A program made the translations under genes and the position numbers. Under the pieces are notes generated by a model. It was not told the DNA's origin, did not search any database, and saw nothing but the letters and a program-made list of their open reading frames with translations. Source: Phragmites australis (taxonomy: Eukaryota > Streptophyta > Magnoliopsida > Poales > Poaceae). From it: DNA of 64,000 nucleotides. Below, piece by piece: positions 53,710-64,000 of the stretch; the first letter of the stretch is position 1; every line of letters begins with the position of its first letter. Location: the NCBI RefSeq assembly GCF_958298935.1, contig NC_084922.1:3908501-3972500 (forward strand), written 5' to 3'.

Positions 53710-55760
53710 ATGGACAGCTCTTCAGATGCTCAGGGGTAAGAGTTCGCTGCTGCTCTTCCTTCTCTCGCCTGCTCTGCTTTCTGCCTGCGCACATTCTGAA
53801 TATGGTCTTCTCACGGGTCTAGTAGCTGGGTAGGAAAGAACTCGGCTACCCTACGGCAAAGGCAACTCAGTTAGGAAAGAACTCACGAGTTATCTAATGT
53901 TTATTTTTTTCACCTATTCTGTATTTTTTTATTTACCTTAATACAGATTTCAATGTAAATAAATAGTTCTGATAACTTATACATAGGTAAGGGTTAGTAA
54001 ATTTTTCTTTCCCCTAACCTACCTAAGTTATCTGAGTTAGAGAATCATACACAACTTAATAATACATCGGGAACGTTTACCCTCAATGTTCCCATTTTCT
54101 TTTTTAAGTATCTGAATGACTCACCAAGTGGGTTATCTTGGTTTCTCATCAAAAGAGATGAGAACTCTGTAGTTTTTAAGTCTCTCTTTGGTTTGATGCC
54201 ACTTTTTTTCCGTCCCTCCAAGTTAAAGCAAGTTCGGTCAAGCTTGCTTCGTATCCACAACTGTGCATTGAGCGCTTTATAAGGCACATGGTCTTGGCCA
54301 AATCTTATCATGGTTGTGACATGCAATTTGTCCAACGCAAAATGTGACTTGCCACATTTTTTATCTCACTAGTAACTACACAGGAGAAATTTATCTATAA
54401 AGGTATGTAAGACAAATAATAAGCATATATGTATGGAAGAAAAATAATAGAATTAATTATGTGAATAATGGTGAGTTAATCCTTTGATTTATAGGTAGGA
54501 AGATTGAAAATATTTTTGGAAGGAGAAATGAGTCTAACTTTATATGATAACTATTTGATTAACTTAGACGGACGATGAAGATCGTTCGATTCTATCATAA
54601 TTCATGTATTTTATAAAAGTATAAATATAGATTAGTAATGAGTTCGATTGCTTTCAAATTGGTGCAGCATTGCTCGTTGAGACATGCACTGCATGGATGT
54701 TTCTAACTTAACCTTGCAAATGCGATTTTTTTTTTCTCGCAGGCGTCACAGGTGCGCGGCGTGCTTCCGGCAGTTCAACAGGATGGAGCACCTGGTGGAG
54801 CACATGAGGTCGGCGCGGCACTCGGCGCACGACCCACGCTGCGCCGTCTGCGGCAAGCACTGCCGCTCCTTCGAGGCGCTCAGGGACCACCTCGGCGTCG
54901 GCGGCTCGTCGCTGCCCAAGGCCGCACACTGCGCTGCGGCCTTCTCCGCGCGAGGATGCACGCTCTGCCTCGGCGTCTTCTCCACCGCCGCCGCGCTCAG
55001 AGCTCACCGCGCCGAGTGCCAGCTCTCCCGCACTCCTTCAGTGTCCAGACTGAGCCTGGAGCACCAGCAGCCGCAGCCGCAAGGAGGAGGACGAGCGCTC
55101 GCACTGGGCTGCAAGATGGTCGGCGCCGGAAGCGACGGCACTCTAGACGTGTGCGCACGGGTGTGCGTTATCGACGAGCAGGAGCGCGTCCTGTTCGACA
55201 CCTTCGTGAAGCCGCTGATCCCGGTGACGCACTACCGGTACGAGACGACGGGGATCCGGCCGGAGCACCTCCGCGACGGCATGACGGTGAAGCAGGCGCA
55301 GCGGCGTGTGCAGGATCTGCTGCTCAACGGCGAGCAGCCCTGGAAGGTGCGGACCAGCCGTGGCAGAGCCAGGGTGCTGGTCGGCCACGGCCTGGACCAC
55401 GACCTCGACGCGCTTGGCATGGACTACCCGGCGTACCTCAAGCGGGACACGGCCACGTACCCGCAGCTGATGAAAACGAGCAAGCTCAGCAACTCGCTCA
55501 GGTTCCTCACGCAGACGAACCTCGGCTACGACATCCAAACGGGGCACCAACACCCCTACGAGGACTGCGTCGCCGCCATGCGTCTGTACCGCAGGATGAG
55601 CACGCTGCCGCACCCCAAGGGCGAAGGCGACTCTGCCGACGCGGCGAGGGCGGAACAGGCGTTCCCTGCGTGGAGGCAGCGCGAGCTGGAGCGCATGACG
55701 CCGGAGGAGCTCCTCCGGCTCTCCACGCCGGACTACTACTGCTGGTGCCTCGACGACTAG
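53710..55760 (+). CDS. C2H2 zinc-finger, REXO4/ISG20-like exonuclease-fold protein lacking motif I
   Basis: Two exons, 53710-53735 and 54743-55760, joined in frame across a 1,007-bp intron; 347 aa. Exon 1 gives MDSSSDAQG. The N-terminus has zinc-finger-like motifs: C13/C16/H29/H35, C42/C45/H58, and C81/C84/H97/C101. Residues about 127-295 are an RNase T/DEDDh exonuclease fold ([33 protein letters not shown]). In active members motif I reads D-x-E; here ALGCKMVG has G131 and K133 instead. Motif II Asp (D229) remains and motif III has H279 and D283, spaced one residue shorter than usual. It is therefore probably not an active nuclease and may bind nucleic acid. I recall similar G-C-K forms in other plants, so this may be a conserved subfamily. 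The gene is GC-rich throughout, and the TATA box at 53628 supports the start. Confidence 0.9.
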
Positions 55761-57420
55761 CTAACGGGCCGCGCGCCTAGCTCCGGGAGAGAGCCAGAGC
55801 GCATCAGGTGACTCACGTCGCGTCGCGTGACAACATGAATAGATTCTGCACCATTCAGCCATGCGCGTCAGCAACAGCTCAAAAAATTATCTAGTAGCTA
55901 CTCCAAAAGTATGACCCATCCGTATGAGCGAGGGAGAGAGATGGGATTTGGATCCGTTCGATGCAGCATGCATACGCGTGTAAGAGCATGATGCATCATT
56001 GCATCCATGAGCGTATATTTGCGCGGCCACACCAGCACGCTTTGGTACGAGTGTTACTATTACGGAAAAGCTATAATTTAATCGAGTGTTTTGAAGCACC
56101 TACATACTCGACTTTGTGGTCCCTCTATTCATCCGAGATTCGTGTTGCTTCTTTTCCGACTCCAGTGAGATTATGGTTCAGGGTTAAAGTTCAGGGGCTT
56201 ATCGAAGTCCGGTAGGCTTACAGATAAGTTTATGATGGCAGGTCAATCTGACGGTGGTTGCGATTTGTAGGTGGTGCAGTGGCGCCGACCAGGGTAGCAG
56301 AGAATGGTCGGTGAGCAAGGTCGGGGCGAGGATGTAAAAAAGAGACCGGTTAGCGTGGCAGCTGGTGATTCTTGGATCTTGCGGAGTGAGCCGCCAAAGA
56401 TGAGAGCAGGAGAGCGGGGCACAGGCAACAGGGGGTGGAGATGCTCTGTGTCAAGAGGAGGAAGAAAATGATAGGGAAAAGGAAGGTGAACAGTTGGTGA
56501 ACCCTATTAATACTATATTAGTGAAAACCAATATGAAAAATCTCATATCAGTGTCACATCTGCATTCCATTCCATGCATACATTACCTTAACACTTGTTC
56601 AATGCTAGTAGTAAAAAAGATAATCATCACCGAGCATGTTGAACAAACACCACCAAAATCAGTCCACAGGGCACGTAAAGTGATTGTCTTGTAATCTATC
56701 TCATGTATTGCCACGCAAGATTTTTCATGATATGGAGAAGAGAGGGGGGGGGGGGGCAAGAGCTATAAAAGCACGAGTTCGATAGATCCAAAAGATCAAA
56801 CAGTTCACGTTTCTCTAATGTTATATTCCATCAAACACTAAATACAATCCACGTTTCCCACTAGCGTGTCAAAATTGTTTGCATCATGGCTAAATGCTAA
56901 ATGGGATCCTCTTCCCTTTGTTCTTAGCAAAGATCCCGTAGAAAAATTTCTATGCAAGATTCAGATTCTACATAATTATTTTTTACCCTTGTTTAAATTG
57001 TTCATTCGAAATTTGTTTTCCACTTTTCTCTAAAGGAACCTTACCGAGAAAGAAAATCACAGACCCAAAGATCAACTGATCAAGTATGCTTCTTACAAAA
57101 TGCAACAAGCAAATGATTTGTTAGCTTTCTTTTAGGGCAGAAAAAATGTTAGGGCAAGTACATTGATACATATCAGTTGTCTCACAGATCGTTTCATATA
57201 ATACTACTTAGAATTTTAGTGACCTGGAGAAGAAAAAGGAAGGTGGTTGTTTCACAAAGCAACTAAGCTAAATTTTAGGACTATGATACTACTTTCATAC
57301 CATTATATAAGTTGTTATTGATATACAACTTACAATATTTATTTATTTCATACACACATTAAAGAATTATACTAGTTGCGTGTTAAATTGTGTGAAGATT
57401 ATTGTCAATGCACTCGCAAT
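55761..57420. other. Intergenic, no gene recognised
   Basis: The first few hundred bases should be the 3' UTR of the exonuclease-like gene. A G-run lies at about 56745-56756. A GC-richer patch at 56240-56480 has no supported frame. AT-rich beyond. Confidence 0.5.
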
Positions 57421-58276
57421 TAGGGCATGTTTGTTTTTTATTATGATTCTAGGATTATGATTTTAAAATCAGAATTGAAAATAAACAAGCTGATTCTACA
57501 ATCTGGATATAGATTATGCCATAATCTAGAGAAATACTACTTCTGGATTATGGATTGTGTCACATGTTTACCTACCATTATCATTACAAATATAATATTT
57601 CATTTTTTTACTCCCTTTGCTCTCTCCCTCTTGATGCCGATCCAATCTCCCACCAGCCCGAGCTCTTGCCGGTTCAAGTTGCAGTTGGGCTCACCAAAGT
57701 GAGGAGGTGGTGGATCCGACCAAAGTCAGAGGAGTGTCGGTGGTGGGGTGGCAGATTTTGAGGTGCCATTGGTGGGGAGCAAAGGCGAGTGATGATAGGC
57801 TCGGTGGTGGTGGAACTAGGCGTAGCCGGTGTAGCTAAGGTAGCAACACTGCCCAATAATGGCAGCAGGGTCGCAGTGTTGCGACGGTGCACAGTGAAGA
57901 GCCTCTCAGCAATGCGGTTGCCTTCAGATCCGCCGTTCACAACAGTGGGGAAAAACAGGGAGTGGAAGAGTGAAGAGTCCGAGTTGTGTCATGATATGGT
58001 GATGCGGCAATCTAGTGAGTGAAATCGGTAGAGTAGTTGGAGAAGAGCAAAATGAGATTGTCGTAATTGGAAAATATGGTTAGAGCCGTGACAATCGGTG
58101 ATGATGATGGTGTTATGTAGAGAGCGAGTTTGTAGGAGAAAGAAAGAAGTAAGATTATAATAATATAATGCTATTTATTTTAGATTGCATAGTTTAAATT
58201 GTAACAATCTAAATTTTAAATTATAAAAGTTATAACCTAGATTGTTAGAATCAATAATAAAAGAACAAACACGCCG
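57421..58276. mobile_element. TIR element (about 855 bp) with GC-rich interior, abutting the GT47 gene
   Basis: The left end GGCATGTTTGTT..TTTTATTATGATTCTA (57424-57453) and the inverted right end GGCGTGTTTGTTC..TTTTATTATTGATTCTA (58246-58276) match over about 28 of 30 bases. Subterminal AT-rich inverted sequence continues inward. The interior (about 57640-58090) is much richer in GC and in GGTGG motifs than the ends, which suggests acquired host sequence. No transposase. The target duplication is unclear, so the superfamily is open. Confidence 0.7.
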
Positions 58277-58428
58277 TCAATTCCCACCCACCGCTGTTCT
58301 CCCGAGTCCCTGAGACACGCAAACGACAGGGAAACCCCTCGCCGACGTCACGGCCCATCGGTCCTCTCAACTCCGCACTCTCCAACACCAATGTCCGTAC
58401 CACGTCACCGGCGACCTCTGCCTCCGCA
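58277..58428 (+). promoter_or_regulatory. GT47 5' leader
   Basis: About 150 bp of C-rich leader between the TIR element and the GT47 start codon. The transcription start must lie here or within the element. Confidence 0.4.
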
Positions 58429-61400
58429 ATGCCGCACCACCCCGCCTTGGCGCATCCTCCTCTGCCGCGCAAGCTCCTCTCCCGGCGCCACATAGTCGCC
58501 GTGTGCGCCGCCGTCGCGGCGCTCGCGCTCGTCCTGGTCGCTGCCCCGGCCACGGAGGATCCTAGCCGGCGTCGCGCCTACCTCGTGGGACCCCTCCTTG
58601 ACGGGAACCGCGAGGAGGCGGAGGCCGCGGCGGCGGAGCGCTTCGCGGGCGCCTCCTCCCCGCCGTCGCCGGCCGAAGCGCAGCTTCCTTTCCTCCTCGA
58701 GGTGCGTGCTGAGTTTCTACTGTAAATATTTGAGCTTTCTGCGTTTGTAGTGTGGAGGCTTGGAAAGAAAAATTTCATGGCTAAATGGTGCTTGTTTCTC
58801 TGAGCTTAATTTAAAATTCGGTCAATTTTGGTCTACATGGAGAAATTTGACCAAACTGCGAGGAATTTCAAGCGCAAATGTGACACGATGCTCTACTAGT
58901 CCACTTGGTGGCAACTTTTAAAGTCCCGAGTACATTGGGTGTGAACCTGGTATAACAGTGGAAAGTTTTAAGAGAATTTTGGAATTCAGACGAACTTTAA
59001 TGTAGTAATAATTTATAAAATATCTTCCATTCTCAGCGTGCTTGTAAAACAGGCGAATGGGATACAGTTGGATCTGAGTGCATAAAATGAACTGTTTGTT
59101 TTTCAGACTAATATGTCATCTAGGATTGCACCAGCCCCAGCCCCATCTATGTTTTTGGTCCCTTCACCATCGCCTGGAGAGAATTTTGATGATGGTTCAA
59201 TGGAGGAACCCGAGCAACCCTTGATAAAGGTATCGATCTTTGCAGAATTTAACATTTCTTCTAGAAATGACATTGCATGTTGTGATATGCATGGGTTTCT
59301 TCTGAACCAAATTCTATTGGGCGTACAAGCGTAGTGAAGTTTAAGCATAGCATGCTATGTTTCAATTTCATGCAAATAGGAAACCATATGTTCTCTAATG
59401 CCTTTTAACAAGGTTACTGATACTTTAGGGAAATCCACCTGAGGAATCGGCCCCTTTTCTCCAAGAGGTGTGTGTCTAATTAAGGGTAGACTTTTCCTGT
59501 AGCAACTATGATTTATTAATCTTAAGTCTTAACCTCCTTACTTGTGAAGCCCATTTCTAGTGGCTCCCCTACGAGGAGCTCTGATGTCAATGGAGAACAC
59601 GACATGAATACCAAATCTGTAAGGCCAGAAGTTTATGCTTTGCCTCTCTTAGGATGATTTCAGTTTCTTAGTATTTGGAGTCAAAATCATAAGAATCCTT
59701 TTCTTGGATTGTCAATTTAGCAGGCACCGCTTTGGTCAACAGCAGCTGATGAAGAGCTTTTATATGCAAAGAAAGAAATTGCTAATGCACCATTGATATC
59801 CGATGATCCCGATCTGTATGCACCCCTGTTCCGGAACGTGTCCATGTTTAAAAGGTAATGCTCTGGTTTGGCTTCATATTGTCTGGCCAGCAATTCATGC
59901 GTTCCATGATTCCTAGGCTCCTAGCGGAGAGTCGAATGACCAATTAAATGGTAAATAACATTCTTATCTGTCTTTTTGTAAATAAATATAATCAATTTTT
60001 AATTTGCACTACACAATGATCACTTAGTTACATTTTTGTATCTTATTGGAGTACTTGTTTTTTGGATTTGCCTTTTATGTCGTGCAATTTTGGCACCCAC
60101 CATCCTTTTCCATAGTACATGACCAGAAATACCAAATAAAGGAAGCTGCAATGATAACTTAAGTTCCTAATATGACACCTTCTATTTCTAGTTTATCATG
60201 CTACTGTTTGTATGTTGAACTGTTCCTTAGCTGTTTTGCTTCAGAAGATGGCTTATTGAAAGCTTTTAACTCACGCTTCCAGGAGTTATGAACTGATGGA
60301 GAGTCTTCTTAAGGTTTTTATATATCATGATGGAGTCAAACCTATTTTTCATTCACCAGAGTTGAAAGGCATTTATGCATCTGAGGGATGGTTTATGAAA
60401 TTGATGGAGGGGAACCAGAATTTTGTTCTGAGAGACCCAAACAGAGCTCATTTATTCTATCTCCCATATAGCTCTCGTCAAATGGAGCACAATCTTTATG
60501 TGCCTGGCTCGAATACACTTGAGCCACTGTCTATCTTTCTAAAAAATTACATAGATATGATCTCTGCCAAGTACCCATATTGGAATAGGACAAAAGGAGC
60601 TGATCATTTTTTGGTTGCTTGCCATGACTGGGTATGTTTTCTTCTCAGCATATTTTTCGTCTTTGAATGACAATTTAAAATAAGAATTTAATTAATAACA
60701 TTTTTTGCTTGTTTTTTGATCAGTTTTTTTGTAGGAGACTAAAGATTTACATATGAAAGAAGATAGTACTTTGTTTCTGACCTTTGGTCTTCTCTTGCAG
60801 GGGCCTTATACAACCAAATTGCACAATGAATTACGGAAAAACACCATCAAAGCTCTCTGTAATGCAGATCCGTCGGAAGGAGTTTTCATCCGTGGAAAAG
60901 ATATTTCCCTTCCAGAAACATTTCTTAGATCACCAAGAAGACCTCTAAGAGATATTGGGGGGAAGCCAGTTGCACAGAGAACTATCATTGCCTTCTTTGC
61001 AGGACAGATGCACGGTCGAGTTCGACCTGCACTTCTCAAATATTGGGGAGGAAAGGATCCAGATATGAGAATATATAGTCGGCTGCCACAGCGAATCACT
61101 AGGAGGAGGAATTATGTGCAGCATATGAAGTCGAGCAAGTACTGTATCTGTCCCATGGGATATGAGGTGAACAGTCCAAGAATAGTTGAGGCAATATATT
61201 ATGAGTGTGTTCCAGTAATAATTGCTGATAACTTTGTGCTTCCATTTGACAATGCACTCAACTGGAGCGCGTTCTCTGTTGTCGTATCAGAGAGAGATGT
61301 ACCTAAGCTGAAGGAGATCCTGTTAGCAATACCAGAGACTCGATACATAACCATGCAGTCAAATGTGAAAAGGGTGCAGAAGCATTTTCTATGGCATGCA

Positions 61401-61481
61401 AATCCCGTCAAGTATGATATTTTCCACATGATATTACACTCAATTTGGTTTAGCAGGGTAAATCAGATCCAAATAGAGTAG
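58429..61481 (+). CDS. GT47 exostosin-family glycosyltransferase (Golgi type II membrane protein)
   Basis: A plant GT47 protein of the 'probable glycosyltransferase At5g03795/At3g07620' type; these act in the Golgi on cell-wall polysaccharides, but the donor and acceptor are unknown. Exons: 58429-58701, 59107-59229, 59429-59467, 59550-59618, 59721-59854, 60283-60631, 60801-61481; 1,668 nt, 555 aa. A short cytosolic N-terminus (RKLLSRRH) is followed by one signal-anchor helix (about residues 22-39), a Pro/Ser/Glu-rich stem, and the exostosin domain from about residue 214 (KVFIYHDGVKPIFH, LFYLPYSSRQME, ADHFLVACHDW, RTIIAFFAGQMHGRVRP, SKYCICPMGYEVNSPRIVEA, YYECVPVIIADNFVLPF). All expected blocks are present. 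Exon 5 has a tandem TAGCAG acceptor (59721 or 59724), so one Gln is optional. Exon 4 starts at AAG|CCC rather than the downstream TAG, which would hit a stop. Confidence 0.93.
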
Positions 61482-62273
61482 CACTTGTCATCCACATGTA
61501 ATTCAGACATGTGATGGTTGTTGGCTGATTCATTTCTGGTGTGACCTTGGTCGGAAGGATGCACCTGTCGTCCACATGACTGGGTATGGTTGTTGGCTCA
61601 CTCATTTCTGGTGATGCCTGATTTGGATGGTAGTCTGGTTGTTGCAGCTTTGTTCCTCGGTGAAGGTGCTGAGTGGAAATATCAATCTGACAAGAGAACC
61701 TGCCGTAATCTGTGGATAATAGACAGTTGCATTTAGGAGCAGTTTAGGGTGTGAGTTTCACATTGTTGGTAATTTTCTTGATCGATAAGTTTGATAGAAT
61801 TGTTGACGAAAAGCTGAAGAATCGAAGATAGGTCTCGTCCTGGTAGTCTTGTGAAAACGTTTCCTTTTTGTAACTGTTTGTAAATTTCGCTCATCTTTTA
61901 ATGGGGCCTGAGAAAAGATGTTGAGGACTGGGAACTTTGTAACTGGCGAAGGAGGGAAGCTACGTTTCTGCGTGGAAGGATGTAAATGCGTCGCATCTAA
62001 TGTTTTGTTTCACCCTTTGAAGAGAATCATCTTCCGTGAGGCCGTGATCTCTCTGTGTGTTCTGTTCACGGGTTCCTGCAAGTGTTCTTTAAGCGTCTCG
62101 TGTTTGCTGTCCTGCACCTGGCCATTGCCTATTATCCACTCGGAACATCTCTCCCGTACACTGAAATTAGACCCGGACAAATACGATTGATCTCCATACA
62201 ATTTATTAGATTTTGAACGTCGGACGGAGTGATTGAAATTATACTAAGAAACCTCACACAGGGGCATAGCGAA
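61482..62273. other. GT47 3' flank
   Basis: Probably 3' UTR for the first 400-500 bp. The plus-strand open frame at 61918-62190 has no recognisable homology. Confidence 0.5.
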
Positions 62274-62345
62274 TCCGTTGTAGTCTAGCTGGTTAGGATA
62301 CTCGGCTCTCACCCGAGAGACCCGGGTTCGAGTCCCGGCAACGGA
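62274..62345 (+). tRNA. trnE(CTC): tRNA-Glu (CTC anticodon)
   Basis: A 72-nt cloverleaf. The acceptor arm TCCGTTG pairs with CAACGGA. The anticodon stem CTCGG/CCGAG encloses loop CTCTCAC, with anticodon CTC at 62308-62310. The T arm CCGGG-TTCGAGT-CCCGG carries the B box GGTTCGAGTCC, and the A box lies in TAGTCTAGCTGG. No intron and no encoded CCA, as expected for a nuclear tRNA gene. It closely matches plant tRNA-Glu(CTC). Confidence 0.97.
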
Positions 62346-62346
62346 A

Positions 62347-62354
62347 TTTTTTTT
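62347..62354 (+). terminator. RNA polymerase III terminator
   Basis: A run of eight T residues starting two bases after the tRNA. Confidence 0.9.
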
Positions 62355-63111
62355 AAGCCGTGGTTTGCCAGCCATTGGATGATGCTGTTCACGCCGAAGT
62401 AGCCATTGGACGGGGTAACAAAAACGTTACGCCATCTCTAATTCCTTTTTTTAGCCTTTCCAGAGCTCGACATCAAATTATCAAGATCTAGGACAGCACC
62501 ATGCGCAAATTATAAGCGGGAAAACGTACAGCTTGATGCGTCATCATAACTCATAACTATGGATACAAATGAGTACATCATGAGTAATTTTAGATCACCA
62601 CTTAGTTCGTTTTTTCCATAACTTAATTGAATGAAAGTGAATCTTTAGTTTATTTTTTTGAATTTTGAGTTAACCCTATGCCCAGAAAATAAAAACTTGC
62701 ATTAGACCTCATATATCTGTAACATCACGAAAACACCAGAATTGACTTATTTAACTTGGTTTCCAACCTGGCTTATTGAAAGCAACAACGAAGAAAAAAC
62801 TCGCAAAACTGTCATGCTCACACCAAAATACCAAATACATATCTATACCTTCAGGAGCATAACAGGGTATATAATAACTCTGTTCCGTTAATTTAGACCA
62901 ATAAGGTCAGCTTTCCCTTATACTCTGAAGAGTCAAAAAGATCGGCTGCTCTCAAGTCAGAGAAGAGAAAAGAGGCAGGCATCTCTCTCACACAGGGAGG
63001 GCGGGAAAAAGCCGCAGGTGACCTATTCAATCTCTTGAAACTGGGGCCGGCCTCCCACAGTGTTTATGCAATTTGCATGTGAGAATCAGCTCATTTTGGC
63101 ATATAGTCTCA
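62355..63111. other. Intergenic / 3' flank of the right-edge gene
   Basis: No recognisable coding sequence. The part nearest 63111 should be the 3' UTR of the minus-strand gene ending at 63112. Confidence 0.5.
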
Positions 63112-63871
63112 TCATTCAGGAAGATTAAGTCGGTCAAAGAGAACTAGGAAACTCTGCTCAAGTACGCTGTACAGGAAACCAAGCTCCGCACCTCCAAGGT
63201 GTGGGATCGTACTCTGCAAAATATACATTGCATGTCAAGGGCAATCTTGAACTAGATCAAACTCATTGATAGACACAGCTGGATAGGTAAGCTACCTAAA
63301 CGGTTCAAAAAGGTGAAGTGACCTCTACTGTCAAGTTGTAGTTGTCTTGATATGCAAACACCTTCATGCGATCTTTCTAATTTGCACAAAAATACCGAAC
63401 AAAAACTTGGGGCACCAGGAGCACTATCCATGGAGGCCACTTTTAGAAGTATCAGCCTAAGCATAGCTCTGGTGGAATGGAGTCATTTATTCCATAAAAT
63501 GATCTCAAAAGACAAATTGTGCTACATGAACTATAAATGAGCTATTCCTCTTTAAACTATACTTAATTTCCTCCAGTGACATACAACATTTTTGGTCCAA
63601 ATCCCAGCTTAACTCTCCGTTCTATAAGTCCTAAAACTAACACAAGAAATTTCACAGACCAAATTTGAAGTTACAGCATGTCAGGTTGCACATTATGTCC
63701 GTATTTAGTGGTAGTTATCAATTTCAAGAGCATTGCAGCTGCAGATGAAAAGAAACACTGTTGAGTACTTCATTTTACCTTGCCATTGAGCACCAAGAGC
63801 TCACCATCCACCCATCGGGGATTTTTGAATCCAGGTTGTGCTATTCTACCCTGACCTTTATAACTGGCAAT
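63112..63871 (-). CDS. Last two exons of an unidentified gene (possibly an At3g12350/At5g39450-type F-box protein)
   Basis: A partial gene; its 5' part lies beyond the right edge. Exon 63779-63871 encodes [15 protein letters not shown] followed by [16 protein letters not shown]. It joins in frame to exon 63112-63213, which encodes [17 protein letters not shown] then [16 protein letters not shown] and a TGA stop. Both splice sites are good (AAG|GTAAAATG and TTTTGCAG). The tail ([24 protein letters not shown]) reminds me of the C-terminus of large plant F-box proteins such as At3g12350, but this is from memory. The exon structure is firmer than the name. Confidence 0.75.
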
Positions 63872-64000
63872 CTGCAAAAAAGAAGTATGAAAGCATACTG
63901 AGAATGAGAAAGCTGCATGTGACATAAGGCTCGGGAGCACTAAGTTATGCTCGGAGTGTCCGGACAGAACCTGCCAATCTTACTAGAGCAGGTCACTTTC

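Noticed and set aside
54752..55780. A 342-codon plus-strand frame overlapping the exonuclease-like gene, and a 156-codon minus-strand frame
   Set aside because: By-products of very high GC at third positions. Arg/Pro/Ala-rich with no recognisable domain, while the other frame encodes a clear protein family.
59567..59580. Acceptor TAG before TGGCTCC for GT47 exon 4
   Set aside because: Gives a stop after seven codons in the required phase. The upstream acceptor at 59548-59549 keeps the frame open.

Overview
The window is nuclear DNA of a flowering plant, almost certainly a grass (Poaceae). Genes are split by GT-AG introns, GC-rich genes sit beside AT-rich intergenic DNA, and the spaces between genes are packed with Ty3/gypsy and Copia-like LTR fragments, a CACTA transposon and many MITEs. 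The proteins closely match grass forms of known families. I identify species no further than that.

Genes, left to right: DXR (plastid MEP isoprenoid pathway, 12 exons, minus, 6079-12328); PEX14 (peroxisomal import docking, 10 exons, minus, 21334-25029); a Raf-like/HT1-type protein kinase (3 exons, minus, 30663-33843); ribosomal protein eL42 (4 exons, minus, 48617-50582); a C2H2 zinc-finger/REXO4-like exonuclease-fold protein that has lost exonuclease motif I (2 exons, plus, 53710-55760); a GT47 exostosin-family glycosyltransferase (7 exons, plus, 58429-61481); tRNA-Glu(CTC) (plus, 62274-62345); and the last two exons of a minus-strand gene running off the right edge (63112-63871). The exon models were rebuilt by hand from splice signals, and each keeps a continuous reading frame across all its introns. 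The genes are functionally unrelated housekeeping or signalling genes, each with its own promoter. There is no operon-like logic.

Transposable elements: 1-5633 is the 3' half of a decayed gypsy element (pol remnant plus a 2.7 kb LTR). 16857-20922 is a solo LTR with a perfect 5-bp target duplication (ACAAG), and inside it lies a second, minus-oriented solo LTR (18175-19606) with its own near-perfect duplication. A truncated relative of that inner LTR lies upstream of PEX14 (25803-26575), followed by Copia-like LTR sequence (26576-28910). 39550-45031 is a decayed CACTA element. MITE-like elements lie at 12611-12916, 14203-14747, 16266-16510, 29252-29675, 35755-36032, 37850-38150, 38420-38665, 50832-51134 and 57421-58276.

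The most unusual structures are an array of about 110-bp units, each a long GC-rich hairpin, enclosed by inverted AT-rich ends (14203-14747); the exonuclease-fold protein whose catalytic D-x-E is G-x-K; a recent exact 54-bp duplication across the kinase stop codon next to a His/Gln tract; and the doubly nested solo LTRs. I did not find convincing evidence of a wholly new biological system. The hairpin array is the best candidate for follow-up.
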